Of a stretch of DNA of 64,000 nt, positions 56,028-64,000 are shown piece by piece. This DNA comes from Inediibacterium massiliense (GTDB taxonomy: Bacteria; Bacillota; Clostridia; Peptostreptococcales; Thermotaleaceae). Every line of letters starts with the position of its first letter. Position 1 is the first letter of the stretch. Below the pieces are notes generated by a model that was not told where the DNA came from, did not search any database, and saw nothing but the letters and a program-made list of their open reading frames with translations. The DNA lies in contig NZ_LN876586.1 in assembly GCF_001282725.1 (NCBI RefSeq), positions 645,009 to 709,008 on the forward strand, given 5' to 3'. The translations under genes were made by a program, and so were the position numbers.

Positions 56028-56999
56028 ATGAGCACGAAAGATAAATTATTAGATATAAAAAATTTAACGATCCATTATAAAACAGATAACGGAATAGTAA
56101 GAGCTGTTGAAAATTTAAATCTTTATTTAAATAAAGGAGAGACATTAGGTTTTGTAGGAGAGACAGGAGCTGGAAAGACCACTACTGCATTGGGAATTAT
56201 GCAGCTTGTACCCAATCCTCCAGGAAAGATTGTAAATGGAGAAATATTTTTTGAAGGAGAAGATTTACTAAAGAAAAGTTCTGATGAAATGAGAAATATA
56301 TTAGGAGAAAAAATTGCAATGATTTTCCAAGATCCTATGACTTCTTTAAATCCTGTACTTTCTGTTGGAGATCAAATTGCAGAAATGATTGAGCTTCATG
56401 AAAATATCAGCAAAAAAGAAGCAATGAAAAAAGCAGGAGATATGCTTGAAAAAGTAGGAATTCGAAGAGAAAGAATGCATGATTACCCTCATCAATTTAG
56501 CGGAGGAATGAAACAGAGAGTAGTTATTGCCATTGCCCTTGCATGTAATCCTTCTTTAATTATTGCAGATGAACCCACTACGGCGTTAGATGTTACTATA
56601 CAAGCACAAGTATTAGAGCTTATGAAGGAATTAAAGGAAGAGTACAATACATCTATGATTCTTATTACTCATGATTTGGGTGTTGTAGCGGAAATATGTG
56701 ATCAAGTGGCTATTATGTATGCAGGAAATATTGTAGAGTATACAGACAAAAAAACATTATACAATCATCCCCTACATCCATATACATTAGGTTTGTTTGA
56801 TTCTATTCCAGATTTAGAGGAAGAACAATATGAACTCAATGTGATTAAGGGATTGCCGCCAGATCCTACGAATCTTCCATCCGGATGTACTTTTCATCCA
56901 AGATGTAATAAAGCTATGGATCAGTGCAGTAAGTGTAAACCAGACATGATAGAGGTAGAGCCAGGACATTTTGTTTCGTGCTTTTTATACGAAAAATAA
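56028..56999 (+). CDS. Peptide ABC transporter ATPase (DppD/OppD type)
   Basis: ATP-binding subunit, 323 residues. Walker [11 protein letters not shown], signature [15 protein letters not shown], Walker [13 protein letters not shown] and switch ITHDLG are present. The C-terminal oligopeptide-transporter tail carries four cysteines ([19 protein letters not shown]), a feature linked in this family to an iron-sulfur or metal site. RBS is GGAGTG. Confidence 0.93.
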   Translation: MSTKDKLLDIKNLTIHYKTDNGIVRAVENLNLYLNKGETLGFVGETGAGKTTTALGIMQLVPNPPGKIVNGEIFFEGEDLLKKSSDEMRNILGEKIAMIFQDPMTSLNPVLSVGDQIAEMIELHENISKKEAMKKAGDMLEKVGIRRERMHDYPHQFSGGMKQRVVIAIALACNPSLIIADEPTTALDVTIQAQVLELMKELKEEYNTSMILITHDLGVVAEICDQVAIMYAGNIVEYTDKKTLYNHPLHPYTLGLFDSIPDLEEEQYELNVIKGLPPDPTNLPSGCTFHPRCNKAMDQCSKCKPDMIEVEPGHFVSCFLYEK

Positions 57000-57021
57000 T
57001 TCATGAGGGAGGGGATGATCT

Positions 57022-57990
57022 ATGGCAAATATAGGAGAAAAATTAATAGAAGTAAATCACTTAAAAAAGCATTTTAAAACGAAAAAAGGAATGTTACATG
57101 CTGTAGATGATGTAAGCTTTTTTATTAACAAAGGAGAAACTTTAGGATTAGTAGGTGAATCTGGATGTGGGAAATCTACAACTGGAAGATTATTAATAAG
57201 ATTATTACAAGCTACAAGCGGAGAAGTACTATACAAAGGAGAGAATGTTTTAAAATTTAATTCATCTCAGATGAAAGAGTTTAGAAAAAATGCACAAATT
57301 GTATTTCAAGATCCATACTCTTGCCTAAATCCAAGATTTACAGTATCAGAAATTATTGCAGAACCACTTCATGTCAATAAAGTATATAAAAATAAAATAG
57401 ATATGAATAAAAGAATTGTAGAGCTTATGGAGATTGTTGGATTATCAGAAAGATTAATCAATGCTTATCCTCATGAATTAGATGGAGGAAGAAGACAAAG
57501 GGTAGGGATTGCAAGAGCATTGGCACTGAGTCCTGATTTTATTGTACAAGATGAGCCTGTATCTGCGTTAGATGTTTGTATTCAAGCTCAAATACTAAAT
57601 CTTATGAAAAACCTTCAAAGAGAGCTTGGCCTTACATATCTTTTTATTGCTCATAATTTAAGTGTAGTAAAGCATGTAAGTGATAGGATTGCTGTTATGT
57701 ATTTAGGAAAGATTGTAGAGCTTTCAGATTATCAATCTATTTTTAAAGACCCATTACATCCATATACACAAGCTTTATTATCTGCTATACCTATACCAAA
57801 GGTAGATATAAAAAGAGAAAGAATTATTCTACAAGGAGATGTTCCAAGTCCTATTGATCCTCCAGCAGGGTGTAGATTCTGTGGAAGATGTATGTATAAA
57901 AAGGATATATGCATGAAGGAAACACCAGATTTAAAAGAGATAGAGCCAGGTAGATTTGTGGCTTGTCATTTTGCTAAAAATTTAAGATAA
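57022..57990 (+). CDS. Peptide ABC transporter ATPase (DppF/OppF type)
   Basis: Second ATPase, 322 residues, with Walker A GESGCGKSTT, Walker B DFIVQDEPVSALD and switch IAHNLS. The signature reads LDGGRRQRVGIARAL, with D in place of the usual S, a common variant in this subfamily. It has the cysteine tail (GCRFCGRCMYKKDIC). RBS is GGGAGGGGATG. Its stop adjoins the start region of the peptidase gene, so the operon continues. Confidence 0.92.
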   Translation: MANIGEKLIEVNHLKKHFKTKKGMLHAVDDVSFFINKGETLGLVGESGCGKSTTGRLLIRLLQATSGEVLYKGENVLKFNSSQMKEFRKNAQIVFQDPYSCLNPRFTVSEIIAEPLHVNKVYKNKIDMNKRIVELMEIVGLSERLINAYPHELDGGRRQRVGIARALALSPDFIVQDEPVSALDVCIQAQILNLMKNLQRELGLTYLFIAHNLSVVKHVSDRIAVMYLGKIVELSDYQSIFKDPLHPYTQALLSAIPIPKVDIKRERIILQGDVPSPIDPPAGCRFCGRCMYKKDICMKETPDLKEIEPGRFVACHFAKNLR

Positions 57991-58011
57991 ATGAATATAG
58001 GAGGAAATGTT

Positions 58012-59046
58012 ATGAATATTGATATGAAATATACAATAGATGTGATGAAGGATGTACTTTCTATTCACAGTCCAGCTGGATATACAGAAGAAGGAATTAA
58101 TTATTTAAAAGATGAATTTGACAAATTTGGGATTTCAACAAAAATGACCAATAAAAAAGCACTAATCGCAACTATTGAAGGAGAAGATGATGAAAATCAA
58201 AAGGTCATTGCAGCCCATATAGATACTCTAGGTGCTATTGTAAGAGAAATTAAGCCAAATGGAAGATTAAAGCTTTTAGCCATTGGAGGCGTGGCATGGC
58301 CTTCTGTTGAAGGAGAAAATGTAATTATAAAAACTATGAATGGAGAAGAGTTTACAGGAACGATTTTACCAGAGAAAGCATCACTTCATGCTTATTCAGA
58401 TGAAGTAAAAGAAATCATGAGAACAGATGATAATATAGAAGTAAGAATTGATGAATTTGTAAAAACAAAAGAAGATACATTAAATTTAGGAATCAATGTA
58501 GGAGATTTTGTATTTTTCCAACCAAGAACTCAAATTACAGAAAATGGATTTATTAAATCTAGATTTTTAGATGACAAAGCTTGTGTAGCAGCAGTATTTG
58601 GATTGGTAAAATATTTAAAAGACAACAAAATCAAACCTAAATATACGATTCATTTATATATGACCAATTATGAAGAGCTTGGACATGGAATATCCTATTT
58701 GCCAGAAAAAACAAAAGAAGTATTGGCATTAGATATTGGAATCGTAGGAGCTACCCAACAATCAGATGAAAGAAGAGTTACCATTTGTGCAAGAGATAGC
58801 CGTACTCCATATGATTTTGGATTTAGAAAAAAACTAGTAGATCTTTGTAAAGACAATCATATTGATTATACAGTAGATGTGCATTTTAGATATGGATCTG
58901 ATGCGAGTCTTGCTATGATTCAAGGGTTTGATGCAAATTTTGCATGTGTAGGACCTGGAGTAGATGCAACTCATCATTATGAAAGAACTCATATAAAAGG
59001 TATAGAAGAAACTGTAAAATTATTAGTAAAATATGTGACAGAATAG
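58012..59046 (+). CDS. M42 family metallopeptidase (glutamyl/deblocking aminopeptidase type)
   Basis: Cytosolic di-metal aminopeptidase of 344 residues. Metal ligands and catalytic residues lie in AAHIDTLGAIV (His69, Asp71), SRFLDDKACVAAVFG (bridging Asp), NYEELGHG (catalytic and metal Glu), LALDIGIVG (Asp) and ATHHYERTH (C-terminal His). The ATG at 58012 is preferred because AGGAGGAAA lies between it and an earlier ATG at 57991. Encoded last in the peptide-importer operon, it probably degrades the imported peptides. Confidence 0.92.
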   Translation: MNIDMKYTIDVMKDVLSIHSPAGYTEEGINYLKDEFDKFGISTKMTNKKALIATIEGEDDENQKVIAAHIDTLGAIVREIKPNGRLKLLAIGGVAWPSVEGENVIIKTMNGEEFTGTILPEKASLHAYSDEVKEIMRTDDNIEVRIDEFVKTKEDTLNLGINVGDFVFFQPRTQITENGFIKSRFLDDKACVAAVFGLVKYLKDNKIKPKYTIHLYMTNYEELGHGISYLPEKTKEVLALDIGIVGATQQSDERRVTICARDSRTPYDFGFRKKLVDLCKDNHIDYTVDVHFRYGSDASLAMIQGFDANFACVGPGVDATHHYERTHIKGIEETVKLLVKYVTE

Positions 59047-59048
59047 GG

Positions 59049-59106
59049 AAAAAATTCGCATGTTCCTATGGTCACTGCTCATGGCGCCAACGAAATTCTT
59101 TCATTT
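59049..59106. repeat. Family B repeat, copy B4 (reverse)
   Basis: The reverse complement runs ATGAAAGAATTTCGTTGGCG into CCATGAGC and ends ATGCGAATTTTTT, matching the right two-thirds of B2, though the small hairpin has diverged. It lies between the M42 gene and ndk. Confidence 0.75.
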
Positions 59107-59169
59107 TAAATGGGTATCATAATAAAAATTAGATATACTTTCAATCCTATAAATAGAAGGAGGAATAAA

Positions 59170-59571
59170 ATGGAGAAAACTTTAGTGATTATAAAGCCTG
59201 ATGGAGTAAAGCGCGGCTTAATAGGAGAAATTATTAAGAGATATGAAAGAAAAGGACTTAAAATAATAGATTGCAAAATGGTTCAAGCAGATAGAGAAAT
59301 TCTTCAAAAGCATTATGATGAACATAAAGGAAAAGACTTTTATGAAGAATTATTAACTTATATGATGAGTGGCAAAATTTTGGTCATGATTTTAGAAGGA
59401 GAGAATGCGATACAAATCGTAAGAAAAATTCATGGAAAGACGAATCCAGTAGATGCAGACATAGGAACTATTAGAGGAGATTTTGCAAATAGTACTACAC
59501 AAAATATTGTTCATGCTTCTGACTCTAAAGAATCTTCAGAAAGAGAAATTTTTATATGGTTTTCTAGATAA
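59170..59571 (+). CDS. ndk: Nucleoside diphosphate kinase
   Basis: Transfers gamma-phosphate between nucleoside triphosphates and diphosphates (133 residues). Opening EKTLVIIKPDGVKRGLIGEI and the active-site segment NIVHASDS with phosphorylated His115 are conserved. The ATG at 59170 follows AGAAGGAGG; an in-frame start at 59110 would add a non-family extension. The last 100 bp of this gene recurs at 63.5 kb. Confidence 0.95.
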   Translation: MEKTLVIIKPDGVKRGLIGEIIKRYERKGLKIIDCKMVQADREILQKHYDEHKGKDFYEELLTYMMSGKILVMILEGENAIQIVRKIHGKTNPVDADIGTIRGDFANSTTQNIVHASDSKESSEREIFIWFSR

Positions 59572-59576
59572 AAAAG
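59462..59576 (+). repeat. Direct repeat unit 1: 3' end of ndk
   Basis: From TAGGA just before ATTAGAGGAGAT to the stop, this matches 63521-63636 at roughly 90 percent by eye. Together they bracket the chemoreceptor and ECF sigma genes. Confidence 0.85.
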
Positions 59577-60059
59577 ATTGAGATGAAAAATCATTTATAG
59601 ATAGTATCTAGCATTCATAAGAGACTTGATACTGCATTTGCTCAAATTCAGAAAACCCCCAAAATGAATTGACTACAAAAATTTATACAAACTTCCATAA
59701 GGCTACTTTTGAGGACTAAATCCTGTATTGTACAGGATTTAGTCCTTTTAATGATGCAACAAAAATCAGATTATATCACGATTAAGAAGTAATATCCCTT
59801 TATAAAAAATATAGATATTCTCCCTATTTTGAAATTTCTATAAAATAGAAGCAGGAGTATTGAGAAAAATGTCGAATTATGTTGAAATATATTTAATCAC
59901 ATATATACCATAAGGAATTTAACAATATAATTTGAAAATAAAATGATTCGTTTAAAAATTCAATAACAGTTAAATATATAACGATAATAAAAAACATGCT
60001 GTTTTTTATTTTATAAAAAGAGGTTCTATCAAAAAATAAAGGAGGTTTGAAAAATTAAT
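59577..60059. other. Intergenic region after ndk
   Basis: No gene. It contains a strong terminator (59712-59750), a TGTCGAA box (59870-59876) and AT-rich leader sequence of the following chemoreceptor. Confidence 0.45.
59712..59750 (+). terminator. Strong terminator downstream of ndk
   Basis: A perfect stem AGGACTAAATCCTGTA with its complement and TTG loop, followed by TTTTA. Confidence 0.8.
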
Positions 60060-61796
60060 ATGAGAAAAAAAAGAAAAGAGTTTTTGCTTCAAACTAAAAT
60101 TATTATTATAGTTTGTGTCTTAATTTTAATTATTGGAATTATATCTAGTTACATAGGGAATCGTTCTATAAACTTACTGGGTGAACAATTGCTAGGTGAA
60201 AAAGCACTTGGGATTGCACAATCTGTTGCGCTTACTATAGATGGAGAAAAATTTGAAAATCTATCTAAAACCATTGATTCATCTAACCCTTATTATGAAA
60301 ATATAAGAAAACAAATGTTATCTATCAAAAAGAATGCAGGGGTTACATTTCTTTATACAATAGTTGAAGCAGATCATGAAAATTATAAGTATATTATTGA
60401 TGGAAGTGATGAGGTTGGAGGTGATTCATTCTCTGAATTAGGAGCAATTGAAACAAAAGAATATTATCCTGAAGAAGCGGGTATTGCTTTACAAACAGGA
60501 ACAGATGTTTATACAAAAATATATGATTCTGATGAATATGGTTATTTAATATCAGCTTTTGCACCCATTAAGGATTCAAATGGGCATACTGTAGGTATAG
60601 TTGGATGTGATGTTAATGTTGAAACGTTTCGCAGTTATATCTCATCATTTTTGATTAAGCTTATCTCAATTACTGGCGTACTTATGTTATTAAGTATTAT
60701 AGTTATAGTATTTTTATTAAAAACTACACTTAAACCTTTAAATAGAATCGTTGCAAATATTAAGCAAATCTCAAAAGGAGATTTTACAGTACATCTTGAT
60801 TTTAACTCTAATAATGAAATTGGACAATTATCTAACGCAATGAATTCTATGGTAGATCAGTTAAAAAACATGATTAATGAAATTCTTGGAATATCTAATA
60901 AAGTAAATGATCAAAGTAAAAAAATTACTCAAGCTGCTAATGAAGTAACACTGTCAAGTGAACAAATTGCTTTAACAATGCAGGAAATGGCGGCAGCATC
61001 TGAAGAACAAGCCACTTCTTTCAATAGAGTGGATCATTCTACTAGAGATCTTACGAATTTAATTGATCACTTAAATAAAAGTGGAATGGAACTTGAAAAA
61101 TCTTCAAATGAAGTATTAGACATGGCGAATCAGGGAAATGATCAAATGGAAAACTCGGTTCATCAAATGAATATTATTTATAATTTAGTTAAAAATTCAG
61201 TTGGAAAAGCAAAAGGCTTGAATAAAAAATCCAAAGAAATTTCCACACTTGTGGAAGTTATTCAGCAAATAGCTGACCAGACCAATCTTTTGGCATTGAA
61301 TGCTGCTATTGAAGCTGCACGAGCTGGTGAAGCTGGCAAAGGCTTTGCAGTAGTATCACAAGAAATTAAAAATTTAGCGGAACAAGTTGCTGCTTCACTA
61401 ACTGAAATCATTGATATTGTAAATGGAATTCAAAACGAAACTCATGTTATGACCCAATCACTTGAAGCAGGATATAAAGAAGTAGAAGAAGGAACTGAGA
61501 AAATTGAAAATACAGGAACGACTTTTAAAAACATAAATGATAGAGTGGCTCAAATGGTTAAAAAAATTGAAACCATGTCAAATGACTTAGAATCATTATT
61601 ATCTCATAGTAATGAAATTGGTACATCAATTGAACAAATAGCAACTGTTGCAGAAGAAAATTCTGCTAGTATTGAAGAAACTGCAGCCTCAGCACAGCAG
61701 CAAAATAGTTGTATAGAAGAAGTGACAAAGGATACTAGTTTATTAGTTGACTTATCTGAACAACTAAATAGTATGGTGAAGAATTTTAAAATATAA
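60060..61796 (+). CDS. Methyl-accepting chemotaxis protein, Cache type
   Basis: Membrane chemoreceptor of 578 residues. Helices at about 12-32 and 195-220 enclose a Cache-like sensor ([40 protein letters not shown]). HAMP follows, then the signalling domain with tip [28 protein letters not shown] lies about 14 nt before the ATG, longer than usual. It shares little sequence with the receptor at 12 kb outside the signalling tip. Own terminator downstream. Ligand unknown. Confidence 0.93.
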   Translation: MRKKRKEFLLQTKIIIIVCVLILIIGIISSYIGNRSINLLGEQLLGEKALGIAQSVALTIDGEKFENLSKTIDSSNPYYENIRKQMLSIKKNAGVTFLYTIVEADHENYKYIIDGSDEVGGDSFSELGAIETKEYYPEEAGIALQTGTDVYTKIYDSDEYGYLISAFAPIKDSNGHTVGIVGCDVNVETFRSYISSFLIKLISITGVLMLLSIIVIVFLLKTTLKPLNRIVANIKQISKGDFTVHLDFNSNNEIGQLSNAMNSMVDQLKNMINEILGISNKVNDQSKKITQAANEVTLSSEQIALTMQEMAAASEEQATSFNRVDHSTRDLTNLIDHLNKSGMELEKSSNEVLDMANQGNDQMENSVHQMNIIYNLVKNSVGKAKGLNKKSKEISTLVEVIQQIADQTNLLALNAAIEAARAGEAGKGFAVVSQEIKNLAEQVAASLTEIIDIVNGIQNETHVMTQSLEAGYKEVEEGTEKIENTGTTFKNINDRVAQMVKKIETMSNDLESLLSHSNEIGTSIEQIATVAEENSASIEETAASAQQQNSCIEEVTKDTSLLVDLSEQLNSMVKNFKI

Positions 61797-61915
61797 TAAA
61801 ATATATTTAGTGCCTAGCATAAAATTTTTTGGAAATGATGGAAAAACTCTATTTAATAGTCAAGAATCCAATAAAGAATAATCCAATATTTTAAAATTTA
61901 CTCAAAAATTATTCT

Positions 61916-61939
61916 AGAGCCTAACAAGGCTCTTTTTTT
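61916..61939 (+). terminator. Terminator downstream of the chemoreceptor
   Basis: AGAGCCT / AGGCTCT stem, AACA loop, seven T. Confidence 0.85.
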
Positions 61940-62025
61940 AAAAATAATTTAAGAGAAAAATGAACCTTTTTGATAAAAAACTCCACTTTATATATGGTGC
62001 ACCAAATGAAAGGAGTTACAACACA

Positions 62026-62577
62026 ATGGTTGATATGAATTTAATTACTCGCTGCAAAGAGGGTGACATGTCCGCTTTTGAAGAACTATATGAAACCTGC
62101 TCCACCAAAGCTCTCCGAACTATTTTTTCCATTGTAAACAGATATGATCTGGCACAAGACATTCTTCAAGAAACCTTCTATGAGTGTTTTCGTGATATAA
62201 ACAAGCTTCGTACTCCGGAGGCCTTTAAGGGTTGGTTTTACAAAATATTGGTTAGAAACAGCTGGAGGATGTTATACAATGAAAAAAAGTTCTCTCATAA
62301 ACAGTTGGAAGCCTATGAAAGGAGCATAAAAGATCCTCATGACTATTTTGAAGATATTGGAAGTAATGACCTCATCAATGCAATCAATAGATTAAGTCTA
62401 CCCATGAGAACGACAGTAATACTTTATTATTACAACGACCTACCCATCAAGGAGATCGCCCGGATCATGGGTTGCTTTCAGGGAACAGTAAAATCAAGAC
62501 TTTTCAACAGCAGAAAAGTACTGGCCAAAGAGTTGAAGAAGCAGCCTTCGGAATTTTCAGGTAGAGAATATATTTGA
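62026..62577 (+). CDS. ECF-type RNA polymerase sigma factor
   Basis: Extracytoplasmic-function sigma factor of 183 residues. Region 2 (about 20-80: DLAQDILQETFYECFRDINK, then FKGWFYKILVRNSWR) and region 4 helix-turn-helix (about 125-170: LPIKEIARIMGCFQGTVKSR) are clear; region 3 is absent. ATG at 62026 follows AAAGGAG by about 10 nt; an upstream in-frame ATG at 61960 would add a non-family tail. Base and codon use is visibly richer in G and C than neighbours, hinting at transfer. The next gene is its probable membrane anti-sigma. Confidence 0.88.
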   Translation: MVDMNLITRCKEGDMSAFEELYETCSTKALRTIFSIVNRYDLAQDILQETFYECFRDINKLRTPEAFKGWFYKILVRNSWRMLYNEKKFSHKQLEAYERSIKDPHDYFEDIGSNDLINAINRLSLPMRTTVILYYYNDLPIKEIARIMGCFQGTVKSRLFNSRKVLAKELKKQPSEFSGREYI

Positions 62578-62591
62578 AAGGGGTGTCGAGT

Positions 62592-63395
62592 TTGAAGAAT
62601 GATGAAATGTTAAATTCGAAAATTAGGGAAGTTTTGTTCAAAAGAGTAGAAGATGTTCATCCCAAAACGGGAGGGTTTCATTTAATTAAAGAAAGATTAT
62701 CAAGAAAGGAAGGAAATAAAGAGATGATGAAACGATATTATTATAAAATGAGACGACCCATTGCGTCCGTCTGCTGTGCTGCTTTGATGTTAGCATTGTT
62801 ATGTACTTTTAATCCCTCAGTCAGAGCTTGGGCACAGGAAAGCATCCGTAAAATTTATGTTGTCGTCAAAGGAGAAGACGGTATGTATCAAACCAAACAA
62901 ATTGAAGCTAAAGTAGAACAAGGACCAAAGATTAAGGTGTTGGAGGATAAAGATCTGGGCTTTAAGTATAAGGCGCCGAATACCATTGCGAAGAATTATA
63001 CTTCAGAGGAAGTAATCTCTGGTGATGCGTCAGGAAATTCCCATTCATTGTTTTATCGTAATAAAGATAGCGTGCTTGTTCTATCCATGACTAATGAAGA
63101 TTGGATGATGGGTTATGCTAAAACATCTGGTGACAACAAGAAAGAACTCAATGTTGAAGGTGCAAAGGTATATTATTTTGAAGATCCTCTTCCAGAATAT
63201 CCTATGGTACAGGATGCTGATGGCCATTGGATACAGGATTTAACTCAGCATCCCACTAAGATCAAAACCATGCATAAGTTTGTGTGGGAATACGAAGGAA
63301 TATCCTACAACTTAGACGATCTAGGCAACAACATTTCTTATAATGTTATGGAACAGGCAGTAAAAGATATTATTAAATATCAAATGGGGAAATAA
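62592..63395 (+). CDS. Membrane anti-sigma factor (DUF4367-like sensor)
   Basis: Single-pass membrane protein of 267 residues. A cytoplasmic N-terminus of about 50 residues is followed by one helix (ASVCCAALMLALLCTF) and a large extracytoplasmic domain (KVLEDKDLGFKYKAPNTIAK, HKFVWEYEGISYNLDD) like DUF4367 sensors. Cognate anti-sigma role is inferred from position (14 bp after the sigma stop), topology and length. TTG at 62592 is preferred because AAAGGGGTG lies 8 nt upstream. Confidence 0.78.
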   Translation: MKNDEMLNSKIREVLFKRVEDVHPKTGGFHLIKERLSRKEGNKEMMKRYYYKMRRPIASVCCAALMLALLCTFNPSVRAWAQESIRKIYVVVKGEDGMYQTKQIEAKVEQGPKIKVLEDKDLGFKYKAPNTIAKNYTSEEVISGDASGNSHSLFYRNKDSVLVLSMTNEDWMMGYAKTSGDNKKELNVEGAKVYYFEDPLPEYPMVQDADGHWIQDLTQHPTKIKTMHKFVWEYEGISYNLDDLGNNISYNVMEQAVKDIIKYQMGK

Positions 63396-63434
63396 GAATT
63401 TCTTAGGATTATAATATATTTGAAGATTTATTTT

Positions 63435-63482
63435 GAGCTTGTTTAAGACTATTATATTTTGAGTCCTAAACAAGCTCTTTAT
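63435..63482 (+). terminator. Terminator of the ECF sigma operon
   Basis: GAGCTTGTTTA / TAAACAAGCTC long stem followed by TTTATT. Confidence 0.85.
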
Positions 63483-63519
63483 TACAAATATAATATTAAT
63501 CAGTAAAGTTCTTAGATTT

Positions 63520-63627
63520 TTAGGAGATATTAGAGGAGATTTTGCAAATCGTACTACACAAAATATTGTTCATGCTTCTGATTCTAAAGAATCTTTAGAA
63601 AGAGAAATTTTTATATGGTTTTCATAG
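63520..63627 (+). pseudogene. Truncated second copy of the ndk 3' end
   Basis: Open without start from 63520 to TAG at 63625-63627, reading [20 protein letters not shown] then [14 protein letters not shown]. This is the C-terminal 34 residues of NDK, including the active-site His, with a few changes from the intact gene 4 kb upstream. It cannot be translated as a functional enzyme. Confidence 0.88.
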
Positions 63628-63634
63628 ATAAAAA

Positions 63635-63668
63635 AAGGAATGTAAATGAAAATAAGGACATTCTTTCT
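63635..63668 (+). terminator. Hairpin after the ndk fragment
   Basis: AAAGGAATGT pairs with ACATTCTTT (one bulge), T-rich tail; possibly the original ndk terminator. Confidence 0.5.
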
Positions 63669-63809
63669 TGTGTATTTTTACAAAAGTAAAATGTTTTCCT
63701 AATCAAATCGAGCATATGGGACAATATTCGAGTAAATTAAAGTATTAAAAAGGAAAACCTTTTTATTCTTTGATATTGGAAAAATATTTTGAAATATGGT
63801 TAAAAATGC

Positions 63810-63837
63810 TTGAAAAAAAATTAAAAAGTGATATAAT
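63810..63837 (+). promoter_or_regulatory. Promoter of the gene running off the right edge
   Basis: TTGAAA (63810-63815) and TATAAT (63832-63837), 16-bp spacer, about 55 bp before the ATG codons. Confidence 0.65.
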
Positions 63838-63896
63838 AAAATTGTGATCAGGAAATAAATATAAAAGAAGAGAATTTATGAAAGGAGGTCATGATG

Positions 63897-64000
63897 ATGC
63901 GAAATAAAAAATTTGTATTTTTCCCACTAAATAATATATTTAATGATAATTCTATTCGACTCAAAAGATTTGTATCTTATGGCCACTTTCCAGAACCTCC
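63897..64000 (+). CDS. Unidentified protein, 5' end only
   Basis: An open frame begins at tandem ATGs (63891, 63894, 63897) behind AAAGGAGGTC and runs off the window, reading MRNKKFVFFPLNNIFNDNS and then IRLKRFVSYGHFPEP. I do not recognise the family from these 35 residues. The RBS and promoter make it a real gene. Confidence 0.65.
   Translation, partial: MRNKKFVFFPLNNIFNDNSIRLKRFVSYGHFPEP

Overview
The window is AT-rich low-GC Firmicute DNA with strong AGGAGG-type ribosome-binding sites, many TTG starts and hairpin-plus-T terminators. Sporulation and germination genes (ytaF-like, YhcN/YlaJ-like lipoprotein, gerM-like, orphan GerAB-type permease) and Bacillus/Clostridium-like gene order (yerC-like, pcrA-ligA, gatCAB, gerM-rph-rdgB-phosphoesterase) point to an anaerobic, endospore-forming member of the Clostridia. 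The genus cannot be fixed from the sequence alone.

Layout. 0-5.4 kb: DUF134 protein, RecX, YfcC-type carrier, proC, YtaF, spore lipoprotein. 5.4-8.3 kb (minus strand): metNIQ methionine importer behind a SAM-I riboswitch with visible terminator and antiterminator. 8.3-15.4 kb: YerC-like repressor, DnaJ-type co-chaperone, UV-damage endonuclease paired with a DUF523/DUF1722 protein, a chemoreceptor and two unknown envelope proteins. 15.5-23.3 kb: pcrA-ligA and gatCAB. 23.3-32.8 kb: a carrier whose ribosome-binding site lies in a terminator-like hairpin, a three-part cell-wall amidase, an orphan possible ADP-ribosyltransferase-fold protein, and the gerM-rph-rdgB-ysnB-like cluster. 33.0-33.9 kb: nine tRNA genes (Gly x3, Arg x2, His, Gln, Lys, Pro).

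33.8-40.6 kb is a decayed integrated element inserted in the 3' end of tRNA-Arg(TCG). It has a perfect 46-bp att duplication, an integrase with an apparent N-terminal frameshift, an ImmA/IrrE peptidase gene cut by an IS3-type element (itself carrying a stop in its transposase), an ISL3 element with a perfect 8-bp target duplication, a frameshifted LexA-like repressor and a small regulator/membrane-protein pair. 40.9-45.5 kb is a sigma-54 system: an enhancer-binding protein, a -24/-12 promoter, then an AtuA/DUF1446 protein, its small partner and a CitMHS carrier. 45.7-52 kb: stalk-domain secreted protein, GerAB permease, an M20 amidohydrolase-DUF3100 operon and an rRNA methyltransferase. 52.5-59.6 kb: a five-gene peptide ABC importer with an M42 aminopeptidase, then ndk. 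59.6-63.6 kb: a chemoreceptor and an ECF sigma/anti-sigma pair lying between intact ndk and a second copy of the ndk 3' end.

The most unusual feature is a set of dispersed palindromic intergenic elements. Family A is about 206 bp. Two copies lie inside the terminators of ytaF and ligA, each flanked by a 13-16 bp duplication of the terminator stem. A third follows the amidase gene, and a fourth is a composite whose core is replaced by a second repeat family, B, which occurs at four places.
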